The notes under the pieces are model-generated. The model searched no databases, was not told where the DNA came from, and was given only the letters and a program-made list of their open reading frames with translations. From Acuticoccus sp963704595 (lineage in GTDB: Bacteria > Pseudomonadota > Alphaproteobacteria > Rhizobiales > Amorphaceae): a stretch of 64,000 bases of DNA. Position numbers and translations under genes: made by a program. Shown here in pieces: positions 1 to 8,820 of this stretch. Position 1 is the first letter of the stretch. Each line of letters opens with the position of its first letter. The stretch spans positions 3,782,001 through 3,846,000 of the forward strand of contig OY969922.1 of assembly GCA_963704595.1 (NCBI GenBank). Direction: 5' to 3'.

Positions 1-555
1 ATGACCTACGACGGGCTGGAGCACCTGTCGCTGGGCTCCTTCCCCGAACTGCGCGACCGGCTCATCCTCCTCGACGGTTTTTCCAAGACCTACGCGATGA
101 CCGGCTGGCGGCTCGGCTGGTCGCTGTGGCCGGACGCGCTGTTCGACAAGGCGCGCAAGCTCGCCGTCAACGCATGGTCCTGCGTCAACGCCCCGGCGCA
201 GTATGCGGGCGTTGCGGCGCTGACCGGCCCGCAGGACGCGGCGGAAGCGATGGTCGAGGCGTTCGACGAGCGGCGGCAGGCGGTGACGGCTGCGCTGAAC
301 GCGCTGCCGGGTGTGACCTGCGCGGTGCCGAAGGGCGCGTTCTACGCCTTCCCCAATATCAGCGCGACGGGCTGGAAGGCGAAGCCGCTGGCCGACGCGC
401 TGCTGGCGTCGACCGGCGTCGCCCTCATCGGCGGACCGGACTTCGGCACGCTCGGCGAAGGCTACGTCCGCCTCTCCTACGCCGCCGCCAAGGACCGCAT
501 CCTCGAAGGCGTCACGCGGATGGGCAATTTCCTGGCGGACAACCCGCCGAAATGA
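1..555 (+). CDS. Class I/II pyridoxal-phosphate aminotransferase, C-terminal part
   Basis: This is the 3' portion of an aspartate-aminotransferase-like enzyme; the reading frame is already open at base 1 and the N-terminal half lies outside the window. The PLP-binding motif SKTYAMTGWRLGW is present, with the Schiff-base lysine at visible residue 29, and the substrate-carboxylate arginine is probably in YVRLSYA near the end. Family members are about 390 residues, so roughly half is seen. Visible residues do not fix the substrate. The final codons and stop lie inside the first copy of a 90-bp tandem duplication (524-703), so the 3' end of this gene has been copied once downstream. Confidence 0.9.
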   Translation: MTYDGLEHLSLGSFPELRDRLILLDGFSKTYAMTGWRLGWSLWPDALFDKARKLAVNAWSCVNAPAQYAGVAALTGPQDAAEAMVEAFDERRQAVTAALNALPGVTCAVPKGAFYAFPNISATGWKAKPLADALLASTGVALIGGPDFGTLGEGYVRLSYAAAKDRILEGVTRMGNFLADNPPK

Positions 556-703
556 CGCTCGGAGGCCAGCCCGCGCGGCCGGCCTCCGCCGCAGCCGCAT
601 GACCGGCCCGAGCGCAACTTCCTGGCGGACAACCCGCCGAAATCACGCTCTGAAGCCAGCCCGCGCGGCTGGCCTCCGTCGCGGCCGCATGGCCGGTCCC
701 AGC
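524..703. repeat. 90-bp tandem direct duplication, two copies
   Basis: Bases 524-613 and 614-703 are near-identical 90-bp copies. The first copy carries the last ten codons of the aminotransferase gene, its TGA stop (553-555) and the GC-rich hairpin after it. The second copy carries the same codons, but the stop position reads TCA. The unit is exactly 30 codons long. The copies differ at about ten positions, so the event is not recent. Confidence 0.9.
561..587 (+). terminator. GC-rich hairpin after aminotransferase gene
   Basis: GGAGGCCAGC (561-570) can pair with GCCGGCCTCC (578-587) with one mismatch. The hairpin starts six bases after the stop codon. There is no T-run, so intrinsic termination is uncertain. 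A second, degenerate copy lies in the duplicated unit. Confidence 0.4.
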
Positions 704-1027
704 TTCGGCGGGGCCTTGTTGCACGCCGCCCGCGCTATGCCGACGGTAATGGCCGCCGGCCGTCTCTCCAAAAGAATTGCTGGGGTTGGTTGGTCATAAG
801 TCCCCCGCCGCAGTATCGAGTCACGCTGTTGAGGGCTGCAAAGCGTGCAACGCCCCCGCCCCGCGCTCCTGAGCTGATGCAGCGCAAAGGCGGCGACGTT
901 GCGGAAAGTGAACCTTCGCACCGAGCTGGACGCTTAGATCCGGATTGGGCGCTTTTCACGGACGGCAGGCGGGCAAGCCGCACCATTTCGTGCGCCGCTT
1001 CACCCGTCGGGCGGCCGGCGCAGCGGC
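588..1027. other. Intergenic stretch without a recognisable gene
   Basis: Apart from the second copy of the 90-bp repeat, I see no supported coding region, RNA gene or mobile-element end between the aminotransferase and the YjbQ gene. Open frames here are short, arginine- or alanine-rich and lack ribosome-binding sites, as expected for GC-rich noncoding DNA. Confidence 0.6.
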
Positions 1028-1474
1028 TCAGCCGATGTAGGTGAGGTCGACTTCGCGCGGGCGGCCGTGGGCGCGGTGTTCGACGAGGTAGATGCCCTGC
1101 CATGTGCCGAGGCGCATCGACCCGTTGGCGCAGGGGATCGCAAGGCTCACGTCGCACAGCATCGACTTGATGTGGCCCGGCATGTCGTCGGCCCCCTCGT
1201 CGTTGTGGCGGTAGCCGGCGTTCGGCGGCGCAAGCTTGACGAGGCTGTCGACAAGGTCGGCCTGAACGTCGTCGTCGGCATTTTCCTGGATGACCAGCGA
1301 GGCCGTGGTGTGCCGGACGAAGAGGGTGACTAGGCCCGCAGAGGCACCGATTTCGCGCAGCCAGCCGCTGACCTCGCGCGTGATGTCGGCGAAGCCCGGG
1401 CCGCGGGTCGGGACCGCGAGCCGGCCGCTGACGACGCGGCTGACCGCGCCGTCCGACAGCGTCTCGACGGGCAT
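1028..1474 (-). CDS. YjbQ family (UPF0047) protein
   Basis: This 148-residue protein belongs to the YjbQ/UPF0047 family, small single-domain trimers for which a secondary thiamine-phosphate synthase activity has been reported; the physiological role is not settled. The conserved core is visible: FVRHTTASLVIQENAD in the first half, then HNDEGADDMPGHIKSML and the end motif LGTWQGIYLVEHR. Length is normal for the family. It reads toward the intergenic stretch at 588-1027, and the exported coiled-coil gene lies just upstream on the same strand (gap about 40 bp). There is no link to a thiamine gene here; thiL is 49 kb away. Confidence 0.9.
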   Translation of the reverse strand: MPVETLSDGAVSRVVSGRLAVPTRGPGFADITREVSGWLREIGASAGLVTLFVRHTTASLVIQENADDDVQADLVDSLVKLAPPNAGYRHNDEGADDMPGHIKSMLCDVSLAIPCANGSMRLGTWQGIYLVEHRAHGRPREVDLTYIG

Positions 1475-1514
1475 CAGACTGCGTCCCGCAAGACGCGCGG
1501 ATTCGGGGCCGCCG

Positions 1515-2095
1515 TCATCGACTGGCCTCCTCGTCGTCGCTCAGGGATTTGACGAGGTCGCGGAAGCGGCGGAAGGCGTAGTCCGTGACGTCGATGGCTT
1601 CCTCGATGTCGCGGCGGGTGCCGGCCCAGTCACGCTCGCCGCCCCGCGTCGCTGCGCCGAGTTCATCGGCGGATGCGGCCTCGACGTCCTCGAGCAGCGC
1701 CTTCACCATCGCAAGACGCTCCTTCAGCGCCTCGTTCTCCGCCTTCAGCGCGCGGTTTTCGGCGAGGAGCTCGCCGGATGCGGGAAATTCCGTGTCGTCC
1801 GCGGAGCGATTGCCGATCACCACGGTCCGGCAGGCGAACATCGGCTGGGACTCTGCGCAGAGCCGGACCTCGCCGGTCTCGCGGTCGAGGCGGAGGAGGT
1901 CGTCGCCCACGCGCTCGATCTGGTAGCGCGCATCGTCTGCTTCCCGCTCGCGGGTGTCGAAGCGGTCCCGGGCGTCCTGCGGGGCGGGGGCTGCGCGCAG
2001 GCCGGAGTCAGGCCGTCGTCTGCGCGGCTGGCGGGGTATGCGGCGCCGGCACAGAGCGCTGCCGCCACGGCGAGCGCGGCGAAGTGCTTGGTCAT
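1515..2095 (-). CDS. Exported coiled-coil protein, frameshifted
   Basis: I do not recognise a characterised function. The start at 2095 has a good ribosome-binding site (GGAGG) and a signal peptide, MTKHFAALAVAAALCAGAAY. After about 35 residues the frame must shift by one to continue into a coherent protein: RYQIERVGDDLLRLDRETG, then LCAESQPMFACRTVVIGNR with two cysteines, then a glutamate/lysine-rich coiled coil (ENRALKAENEALKERL) and an acidic end. One added C in the C5 run (plus strand g-run, about 1986-1990) restores a single frame of about 193 residues. This looks like a sequencing error rather than decay. It sits directly downstream of the Do protease gene on the same strand, so it may be an envelope protein. 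Confidence 0.7.
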
Positions 2096-2159
2096 GATGT
2101 CCTCCACGTCTTTGGGGACTGAACGGCCCGCAGGACGATCGGGTTCGACCGGCCGCCGA

Positions 2160-3644
2160 TCAGTCTTCCAGCCGCAGGGCGGTGAAGCGGAGGTCGCCCT
2201 CGTTGCTGGACAGCGTGAGGAGCGCGGTCTTGCGGCCGTCCTCCTTGAGCTTGGCGATCCGCTCCTGGACCTCCTGCGGGGTGCTGACTTCGCGCTGGCC
2301 GACCTCGAGGATCACGTCCCCCGGGACGATGCGCTTCTCGGCGGCGCTGCCGTCCGCCTCGACGGCGGTGACGACGACGCCCTCGATCTCCGGGTCGATC
2401 TCGAACGTGCTGCGCTGCCCTTCCGACATCGCCTTCAGCTCCATGCCGAGGATCGTGATGCCCTCCTCGGTGTCGGCGGCGGGCACATCGGCTTCGTCTT
2501 CCTCGGTGGCGACCGCAGCGCGGGCCTCGCTCTCCTCGAGCTGGCCGACGTCGACCGCGAGCTCGACGGGCTTGCCCTCGCGCAGGACCGTGACCGCGAC
2601 GCGCTTGCCGATGGCGGTGCCGGCGACGATCCGCGGCAGTTCGCGCATCGATTCCACTTCCTTGCCGTCGAACAGGGTGACGACGTCGCCGGCCTGGATG
2701 CCGCCGGACGCGGCCGGGCCGTCTTCCTCGACGCCGGCGATCAGCGCACCGGTGGGCTTCTCCATGCCGAGATTCTCGGCAATGTCGTCGCTCACCTCCT
2801 GGATGCGGACGCCGAGCCAGCCGCGCCGCGTCTCGCCATATTCCAGAAGCTGCGTGATGACGGAGGTCGCGATCTCGGACGGGATCGCGAAGCCGATGCC
2901 GATCGACCCGCCGCTCGGCGAGATGATGGCGGTGTTGATGCCGACGACGTTGCCGTCCATGTCGAACAGCGGGCCGCCGGAGTTGCCGCGGTTGATCGCG
3001 GCATCGGTCTGCAGGAAGTCGTCGTAGGGGCCGCTCTGCAGGTTGCGGTTGCGGGCGGAGATGATGCCGACCGTCACCGTGCCGCCGAGGCCGAACGGAT
3101 TGCCGATGGCCATCACCCAGTCGCCGACGCGAAGGTCGTCGGACGCGGCGAAGTCGAGCGGTTTCAGCGGCGCGTCGGGGGTGACGCGCAGGACCGCGAG
3201 GTCGGTCTTCGGGTCGCGGCCGACGATCTCGGCCTCGAGCTTGCGGCCGTCGGCGAAGTTCACGATGACCTCGTCGGCGTCCTTGATGACGTGGTTGTTG
3301 GTGATGACCACGCCGTCTGCCGAGATGATGAAGCCGGAGCCCAGCGACTGGACGCGGCGCGGATCGGGCGCGCCGTCCTCACTGTCGAAGAACTCGTCGA
3401 AGAATTCCTGGAAGGGGGTGTCTTCGCTCTCGCCTTCCTCGTCGGTGCTGGGGGCGGCCGGTCGGCGGCCCTCCACGCGCTGCGAGGTGGAGATGTTGAC
3501 CACCGAGTCGAGCAGGCCTTCCGCAAGGTCGGCGACCGAGCGCGGGCCCACTTCCTGGGCGAGGACAGGGGCCGGTACGGCGGCCGACAGGATCAACAGG
3601 CCGGTTGCCGCTGCAGCCGCCATGCTTCTCATCGTTCTCGTCAT
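2160..3644 (-). CDS. degP: Periplasmic serine endoprotease Do (DegP/DegQ/MucD family)
   Basis: HtrA-family protease-chaperone for misfolded envelope proteins. The start at 3644 was chosen because AGGGGG lies just upstream and a signal peptide follows (MTRTMRSMAAAAATGLLIL, cleavage after VLA). The catalytic triad is visible: His118 in NNHVI, Asp148 in PKTDLAVL and Ser222 in GNSGGPLFD. Two PDZ domains follow (about 275-360 and 400-490; GDVVTLFDGKEV and GDVILEVGQREV). At 494 residues it has the usual length. It lies downstream of hflK-hflC-DUF2065 on the same strand, the usual alphaproteobacterial arrangement, about 95 bp from DUF2065, and joins envelope proteolysis with the FtsH regulators. Confidence 0.95.
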   Translation of the reverse strand: MTRTMRSMAAAAATGLLILSAAVPAPVLAQEVGPRSVADLAEGLLDSVVNISTSQRVEGRRPAAPSTDEEGESEDTPFQEFFDEFFDSEDGAPDPRRVQSLGSGFIISADGVVITNNHVIKDADEVIVNFADGRKLEAEIVGRDPKTDLAVLRVTPDAPLKPLDFAASDDLRVGDWVMAIGNPFGLGGTVTVGIISARNRNLQSGPYDDFLQTDAAINRGNSGGPLFDMDGNVVGINTAIISPSGGSIGIGFAIPSEIATSVITQLLEYGETRRGWLGVRIQEVSDDIAENLGMEKPTGALIAGVEEDGPAASGGIQAGDVVTLFDGKEVESMRELPRIVAGTAIGKRVAVTVLREGKPVELAVDVGQLEESEARAAVATEEDEADVPAADTEEGITILGMELKAMSEGQRSTFEIDPEIEGVVVTAVEADGSAAEKRIVPGDVILEVGQREVSTPQEVQERIAKLKEDGRKTALLTLSSNEGDLRFTALRLED

Positions 3645-3739
3645 AAAACCCCCTTGCGCCGTCGGTGGCAGCATAGCCGTTATTCGGGATCTTTGCGTTA
3701 GCATCCCGTAACGTTCGTCGCCGATTTGTAAGCTTCGGG

Positions 3740-3925
3740 TCAGCTACGTGCGAGCCAGACGATAGCAACGCCGGCGGCAAGCGCAACGACGCCGCCGACA
3801 CGCATGGTGTCCGGCGGCGTCTCAAGCATCCGCTCCATCAGGCCGTGCATGGCCTTCGGAAACAGTGCGTAAACAGTGCCTTCGACGGCGAGCACGAGGC
3901 CCGCCGCCAGGAGGAGTTCGTTCAT
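3740..3925 (-). CDS. DUF2065 (YjeT-like) small membrane protein
   Basis: This 61-residue protein has two hydrophobic segments (residues 3-22 and 41-60) around a short loop with PKAMHGLMERML, the DUF2065 pattern. Its ATG overlaps the hflC stop in an ATGA arrangement, implying translational coupling. In E. coli yjeT also follows hflC. The function is unknown; its fixed position suggests a link to the HflKC-FtsH complex. Confidence 0.85.
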   Translation of the reverse strand: MNELLLAAGLVLAVEGTVYALFPKAMHGLMERMLETPPDTMRVGGVVALAAGVAIVWLARS

Positions 3926-5397
3926 TCCGTCCGCTGCTCGGGCCGGACGATGGTCACGTTGCCGCGCTGCGTCGCGTTGACGCCGGAGGCGCGCGCGGGC
4001 GCCGCGGTGCCTTCTGCCGCGGGGGCCGCGGCCGGGAGCTGGCCTCGGTCGCCGCGCCGTCCGCCGCCGCGCCGTTGCCGGCGTTGACGTCGTTGTTGGC
4101 GGCGCGGTTGGCTGCCGGGAGCGGAGCCGGATCGGCGCTCTCGACCGCCTCTTCGGTGCTCTCCTCGGCCGGGGTCGGCTCCCGGTAGCGTCCGCGGCGG
4201 GGTCGGCTCGGCCGGGGCCACGGTCGTCTCGGGCGCGGCAGCGCCTTCGCCGGCAGGCGCCGGCTCGTCGCCGTCGAGGTCGACGTTCAGCGCATCCTCG
4301 AGGCCCTGCTGGGCTGCGGCCTTGGCTTCCTCGACAACCGCGTCGAGGTTGGCCTGGGCTTCCGCAACGCTTTCGGCCGCGGTCGCCCTGGTGACCTCGT
4401 CGGTCGGACGCACGATCGGCGCGTTCGGGTCGGCTGCCGCCGGCAGTTCCGGCGCCGGGAGGCCTGCATCACCCGTCTGCTCGCGGGACGCGAGACCATC
4501 GGCACGCTCGCCGGTGGCACGGGCCGAACGGGAGAGCCCGGCCGGGTCGTTGAAGTAGCGGAAGAAGTCCGCGTCCGGCGACAGCACGAGGCGCGTGTCG
4601 GAGGCTGCCAGCAATTCCACGTAGGCCTGCATCGCGCGGTAGAACGCGAAGAACTGCGGGTCCTGCGTGTAGGCCTCGGCGAAGATGGCGTTCTTGCGCG
4701 CATCACCCTGACCGCGGACCTGCTCGGCTTCCCGCTGGGCTTCGGCGCGAAGCACCGTTGCCGTGCGGTCGGCGGCCGCGCGGACACGCTGCGAGGCTTC
4801 ACGGCCCTGTGCGCGGATCTGCGTGGCTTCCTGCTCGCGCTCGGTCTGCATCCGCTGGAAGATGGCTTCGGAGTTGGCTTCCGGCAGGTCGGCGCGGCGG
4901 ATCTTCACGTCCACCACCTCGACGCCGATGTCACGCGCACGGGTCGCCACGTCCTGCTGGATGCGCCGCATCAGCTCGGGCCGGTTGTCGCGCACGATGT
5001 CCTGGAAGGTGGCGTCGGCGAGCACCGCACGCAGCGAAGACTGCGCGAAGGTGGACAGGCGCGACGCGCCTTCGCGCACGTTGTTCACCGTCTGGTAGAA
5101 GCGCACCGGGTTGGCGATCTGGTAGCGCACGAACGCGTCCACCACGAGCCGCTTCTGGTCCGCCGCGATGATTTCCTGCGCCGGAACGTTGAGGTCGAGC
5201 AGCCGCTTGTCGAGGTACTGGACGTCCTGGACGAACGGGATCTTGGCATTGATGCCCGGATCGCGGACGGCCTGACGGACTTCACCGAACTGCAGGACGA
5301 GCGCCTGCTGGGTCGGGTTGACGATGAAGAAGGAGTTGAGGGCGGCGACCACTGCGGCCGCCAGGATCACGAGAAAGGCGATGAGGCCGACGCGCAT
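3922..5397 (-). CDS. hflC: HflC, FtsH protease modulator, with a long C-terminal tail
   Basis: HflC pairs with HflK in an inner-membrane stomatin/prohibitin-type (SPFH) complex that surrounds FtsH. One N-terminal membrane anchor (residues 4-24) is followed by an SPFH domain and a helical region rich in Arg, Glu and Gln (about 170-250). Family members end near residue 310, but here the frame continues to 491. The tail is rich in Ala, Pro and Glu, except for an Arg-rich patch of about 45 residues (plus-strand 4040-4190). In the next frame that patch reads as the same acidic, Ala-rich type (for example PTPAEESTEEAVESAD), so two compensating one-base errors are likely. The tail itself appears real. 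The start overlaps the hflK stop (TAATG). Confidence 0.92.
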   Translation of the reverse strand: MRVGLIAFLVILAAAVVAALNSFFIVNPTQQALVLQFGEVRQAVRDPGINAKIPFVQDVQYLDKRLLDLNVPAQEIIAADQKRLVVDAFVRYQIANPVRFYQTVNNVREGASRLSTFAQSSLRAVLADATFQDIVRDNRPELMRRIQQDVATRARDIGVEVVDVKIRRADLPEANSEAIFQRMQTEREQEATQIRAQGREASQRVRAAADRTATVLRAEAQREAEQVRGQGDARKNAIFAEAYTQDPQFFAFYRAMQAYVELLAASDTRLVLSPDADFFRYFNDPAGLSRSARATGERADGLASREQTGDAGLPAPELPAAADPNAPIVRPTDEVTRATAAESVAEAQANLDAVVEEAKAAAQQGLEDALNVDLDGDEPAPAGEGAAAPETTVAPAEPTPPRTLPGADPGRGEHRRGGRERRSGSAPGSQPRRQQRRQRRQRRGGGRRGDRGQLPAAAPAAEGTAAPARASGVNATQRGNVTIVRPEQRTE

Positions 5398-6609
5398 TAT
5401 CGGGCTCCCTGGGTCTGGGTGGCTGCAGGCCGGGCTTCGTTCAGCCGGTCAAGCGGGAGGTAGGGGACGACGCCCGAGCCGCCGCCGCTCTGGTCGATGA
5501 TGATCTTGTCGGTGCCGGCCAGAACACGCTCCATGGTTTCAAGATAGATGCGCTGGCGGGTGACTTCCGGCGCCTTGCGGTACTCTTCGAAGACCGACAG
5601 GAAGCGGTCCGCCTCACCGGTTGCCTCGGCAACCACCTGGTCGCGGTATGCGCTGGCGTTTTCCACGATCCGGGCCGCCTCACCGCGTGCCTGGGGCACG
5701 ATGTCGTTGGCGTAGGCGTCGGCCTCGTTCTGGAAGCGCTCCTGGTCGGCGCGGGCGGTCTGCACGTCACGGAACGCGCCGATGACGGCCTGCGGGCGGG
5801 TCGACCTTCTGGGTCTGCACCTGGCTGACTTCGATGCCGGCGCCGTAGTTGTTCAGCGTCGTCTGCATCAGCGCCTGCACGTCCTGTTCGACCTGCTGGC
5901 GCTCCTGCGTCAGGATCGGCTGGATGTTCTTGCGACCGACCACCTCACGCATCGCGCTCTCGGCAACCTGCTTCACGGTAGAGGCAGGGTCCTCGACGTT
6001 GAAGAGGTAGTTGGCCGGGTCGGAGATGCGCCACTGCACCTTGAAGTCGACGTCGACGATGTTCTCGTCGCCGGTCAGCATCAGGCTTTCCTGCGGCACG
6101 TCGGCCCCGCGGCCCTCGCCGGTCGAGCCGATGTTGACTTCGCGGATACGCAGGACGTCGGGCGTGTAGACCTCGCCGAACGGGTAGGGCCAGTTGTAGT
6201 TGAGGCCCGGCTGCGTGGTGCTCTGATACTTGCCGAGCACCAGCTCGACGCCGAGTTCGCCCGGGCCGACGCGGTAGAAGCCGGTGAGGCCGTAGACCAC
6301 CGCCGCCGCGATGACGGCCAGAAGGACGCCGCGCGCGCCGATGGCACCCGCCGACGGGCCGCCGCCGCCACCGCTGCCATTGCCGCCGCCACCGCCCTTG
6401 CGGGGCAGCACGCGCTTCAGCTTGTCCTGGCTCCGGCGCAGAAGGTCTTCCAGATCGGGCGAGCCCTGATCCTTGCCGCCGCGCTGGGGCCCCTGCCCCC
6501 ACGGATTCGGCTTGTTCGGCCCGTTGCTGTTGCCGCCACCGCCCCAAGGGCCGTCACCGCCGCCCCATGGGCCGCCACCTTTACCGCCCGACTGGTTGTT
6601 CCAGGGCAT
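5397..6609 (-). CDS. hflK: HflK, FtsH protease modulator, frameshifted
   Basis: HflK partners HflC. The start at 6609 follows a GAGGGGA ribosome-binding site and gives the family N-terminus MPWNNQSGG followed by a long Gly/Asn/Pro-rich cytoplasmic segment. A single membrane span follows (GVLLAVIAAAVVYGL), then the SPFH domain (YRVGPGELGVELVLG; FKVQWRISDPANYLFNV). An extra C in the minus-strand CCC run (plus strand about 5794-5800) breaks the frame after QTQKVDPP. Removing it yields QAVIGAFRDVQTARADQERF and joins the C-terminal part, which runs to 5397. The restored protein, about 400 residues, is complete. The overlap with hflC implies a coupled operon. Confidence 0.93.
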
Positions 6610-6741
6610 TCCCGCTCCCCTCAAAGTCCGAAATTTATCGCGCTACGCACAATTTCAGTTGTGCACATAGGCACCCGCTGTCGGAGCGCAAACGCGGCCA
6701 AACGCGCAACGCATATAGGCTGACGCGGCCCGATGTTTCAA

Positions 6742-7236
6742 TCAGTGACCGCGCGGGGCGCGCCGAAAGGTCATATAGGTGAAGTCGTGATCGTCGTTCG
6801 GACCGCGGATTCCGGGTTGCCGATCGGCCAGCGTGAACGCGGCCTCGTCGATCTCGGGGAAGCGCGTGTCCCCCTCGGGTGCGGCATGAACGCGGGTGAG
6901 GTGGATCGTGTCCGCCAGCGCCATTCCCTCGCGGTAGATCGCCTCGCCGCCCGCGAGGAACACCGGCCCCTCGGCCATCCGGACGGCCTCCGCGAGGCTC
7001 CGGGCCGTCTCCACGCCGTCGATGCTGCGGCTGGTCACAACGATGGTGCGGCGGCCGGGAAGCGGCCTTCCGATGGATTCGTGCGTCCGGCGCCCGATGA
7101 CGACGGTGTGGCCCAGCGTCAGCGCCTTGAAGTGCTTGAGGTCGCTGGAGAGGCGCCACGGGATCTGGCCGTCGCGGCCGATCACGCCGTTCTCGGCCGC
7201 TGCGACAATCAGCGCGATGTCGGGATCAGACGGCAA
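6742..7236 (-). CDS. folA: Dihydrofolate reductase
   Basis: NADPH-dependent reduction of dihydrofolate to tetrahydrofolate. At 164 residues the protein has normal length. Motifs visible are IALIVAAAENGVIGRDGQIPW (N-terminal substrate site with the Trp of the Met20-type loop), the acidic active-site residue in SSDLKHF, VVIGRRTHESIG for cofactor binding, and FLAGGEAIYREGM. The start lies inside the end of thyA (11-bp overlap), so the two are co-translated: ThyA produces dihydrofolate and this enzyme recycles it. Confidence 0.96.
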   Translation of the reverse strand: MPSDPDIALIVAAAENGVIGRDGQIPWRLSSDLKHFKALTLGHTVVIGRRTHESIGRPLPGRRTIVVTSRSIDGVETARSLAEAVRMAEGPVFLAGGEAIYREGMALADTIHLTRVHAAPEGDTRFPEIDEAAFTLADRQPGIRGPNDDHDFTYMTFRRAPRGH

Positions 7237-8017
7237 TGGGCGCCTTGATGGTCGGGTGCGGATCGTAGCCCTTCACCACGATGTGCTCGGCCTCGATCGC
7301 GAACAGGTCGCGCGGCGCGCCTTCCAGGACGAGTGTCGGCAGCGGGCGCGGCTCGCGCGTCAGCTGCAGGCGCGCCTGCTCGAGATGGTTGAGGTAAAGG
7401 TGCGCGTCGCCCAGCGTGTGGACGAGCGTGCCCGGCTGAAGGCCGGTCGCGTGCGCCATCATGTGCGTCATGATCGCGTAGCTCGCGATGTTGAACGGCA
7501 CGCCGAGGAACACGTCCGCCGAGCGCTGGTAGACCTGACACGAGAGTTTGCCGGCCGCCACGTGGAACTGGAAGAGAAGGTGGCAGGGCGGCAGCGCCAT
7601 CTTGTCGAGGTCGCCGACATTCCAGGCCGACACGATGTGCCGGCGTGACGCGGGATCGCTCTTTATGGATTCCACCACGCGGGCGAGTTGGTCGACCGGG
7701 CCCTCCGCCGTCGGCCACGCGCGCCACTGGCGGCCGTAGATGGGCCCAAGCTCGCCGTCGGCGTCCGCCCATTCGTCCCAGATGGTCGCCCCGCGCTCGC
7801 GCAGCTGGCCGGCGTTGGTCTCCCCGGCGATGAACCACAGGAGCTCGGCCACCACGGATTTGAGGTGCACCTTCTTGGTGGTGACGAGCGGAAAGCCCTT
7901 GGAGAGGTCGTACCGGTCCTGATGGCCGAAGACGGAGAGCGTGCCGACGCCGGTGCGATCCGCCTGGCGGACGCCCTCGTCGAGTATGAGCCGTATCAAA
8001 CGGTGATACTGGTCCAT
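7226..8017 (-). CDS. thyA: Thymidylate synthase
   Basis: Converts dUMP to dTMP with methylenetetrahydrofolate, releasing dihydrofolate. The 263-residue protein is the short bacterial type. The catalytic cysteine is Cys145 in LPPCHLLFQF, next to the phosphate-binding arginines in SRRHIVSAWN; RSADVFLGVPFNIASYA and the C-terminal KAPIAV are also intact. It is the first gene of a thyA-folA pair, about 200 bp from ssrA, which is transcribed the other way. Confidence 0.97.
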   Translation of the reverse strand: MDQYHRLIRLILDEGVRQADRTGVGTLSVFGHQDRYDLSKGFPLVTTKKVHLKSVVAELLWFIAGETNAGQLRERGATIWDEWADADGELGPIYGRQWRAWPTAEGPVDQLARVVESIKSDPASRRHIVSAWNVGDLDKMALPPCHLLFQFHVAAGKLSCQVYQRSADVFLGVPFNIASYAIMTHMMAHATGLQPGTLVHTLGDAHLYLNHLEQARLQLTREPRPLPTLVLEGAPRDLFAIEAEHIVVKGYDPHPTIKAPIAV

Positions 8018-8231
8018 GAGCCTACTCCGTTTCCCATTGCCGCAACCCCTCGGTTAACGCGCGAAGGGCGAGGAACCAACGCTCGTTTTCCGGGCAAAAC
8101 TTCCGGGGATAGGGAGGACAACGGTTTCGCACCTCTTTTCAGGCGGGCGCGCACGCAGCTGGCGCAGGAGACGGGCGCGGGACAATGCCGGCCGAAGAAC
8201 CCTTCTCATCGCGGCCCGGCTCCCCTATATT

Positions 8232-8560
8232 CGGGTCTGCCAGCGACGGTTGGCTATGGCGATAAACGGGCAGCGTAATAAGCTCTTCGGACCCGGGGGC
8301 GGTACCCGGCGCCTCCACCCAAGCCGCGAGCCTTGAACAGGGCGCGCGGTTTCGGCGGGGGCGAAATAGGATCGACGAGGGTGTAAAGGCTCTTCTTTCG
8401 CTCGGTATGGTACCACCGTCATCGGACCAAAACTGTAGTTGCGAATGACAACTATGCTGAGGCTCGTCTCGCTGCGTAACGCAGCGCGATAACCTCGTTT
8501 AAGTCCTTTCCCTTAGCCGGGCGAGGCGGGGTTCGGAGGCACCTGGCAACAGAAGCCTCC
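8232..8560 (+). ncRNA. ssrA: Two-piece (circularly permuted) tmRNA
   Basis: tmRNA rescues stalled ribosomes and adds a degradation tag. The tag reading frame is at 8441-8479 and encodes ANDNYAEARLAA followed by TAA, the tag known from rhizobial relatives. The gene is permuted, as in other alphaproteobacteria. The acceptor piece comes first and ends with CGCCTCC-ACC (8310-8319) after a CCGGG/CCCGG arm. A spacer of about 36 bases follows, then the coding piece starts with GGGGGCG (8357-8363). GGGGGCG pairs with CGCCTCC to rebuild the acceptor stem with one G-U pair. The final A of CCA is not encoded. The outer boundaries are approximate. Confidence 0.92.
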
Positions 8561-8820
8561 ACTTCATCCTGCCCATACACATCCGGTTCAGCCGCAGCGC
8601 GCGTCGCGACGGCCACCGAGGCGATGGGCGAACACAGCGTCACACCGGACAAACCAGCTATTTCAGGCCGCGGCCCCCGCAAACGACTTGTCACGCCGTT
8701 TGCAAAGGCCGAAAAGACGCGACTGCTGAAAACATCCGTACCGTGAGAAAAACCGCCAGCATGGCCCGTTGGAATGATGGGGCGGACACGCTACCTATGC
8801 CGCAATGAAGGAGGTGGATC

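Noticed and set aside
1290..3701. 803-codon plus-strand open frame
   Set aside because: It is antisense to YjbQ, the exported coiled-coil gene and the Do protease. Its composition (Ala, Asp, Gly and Val rich, few motifs) is that of a GC-rich shadow frame.
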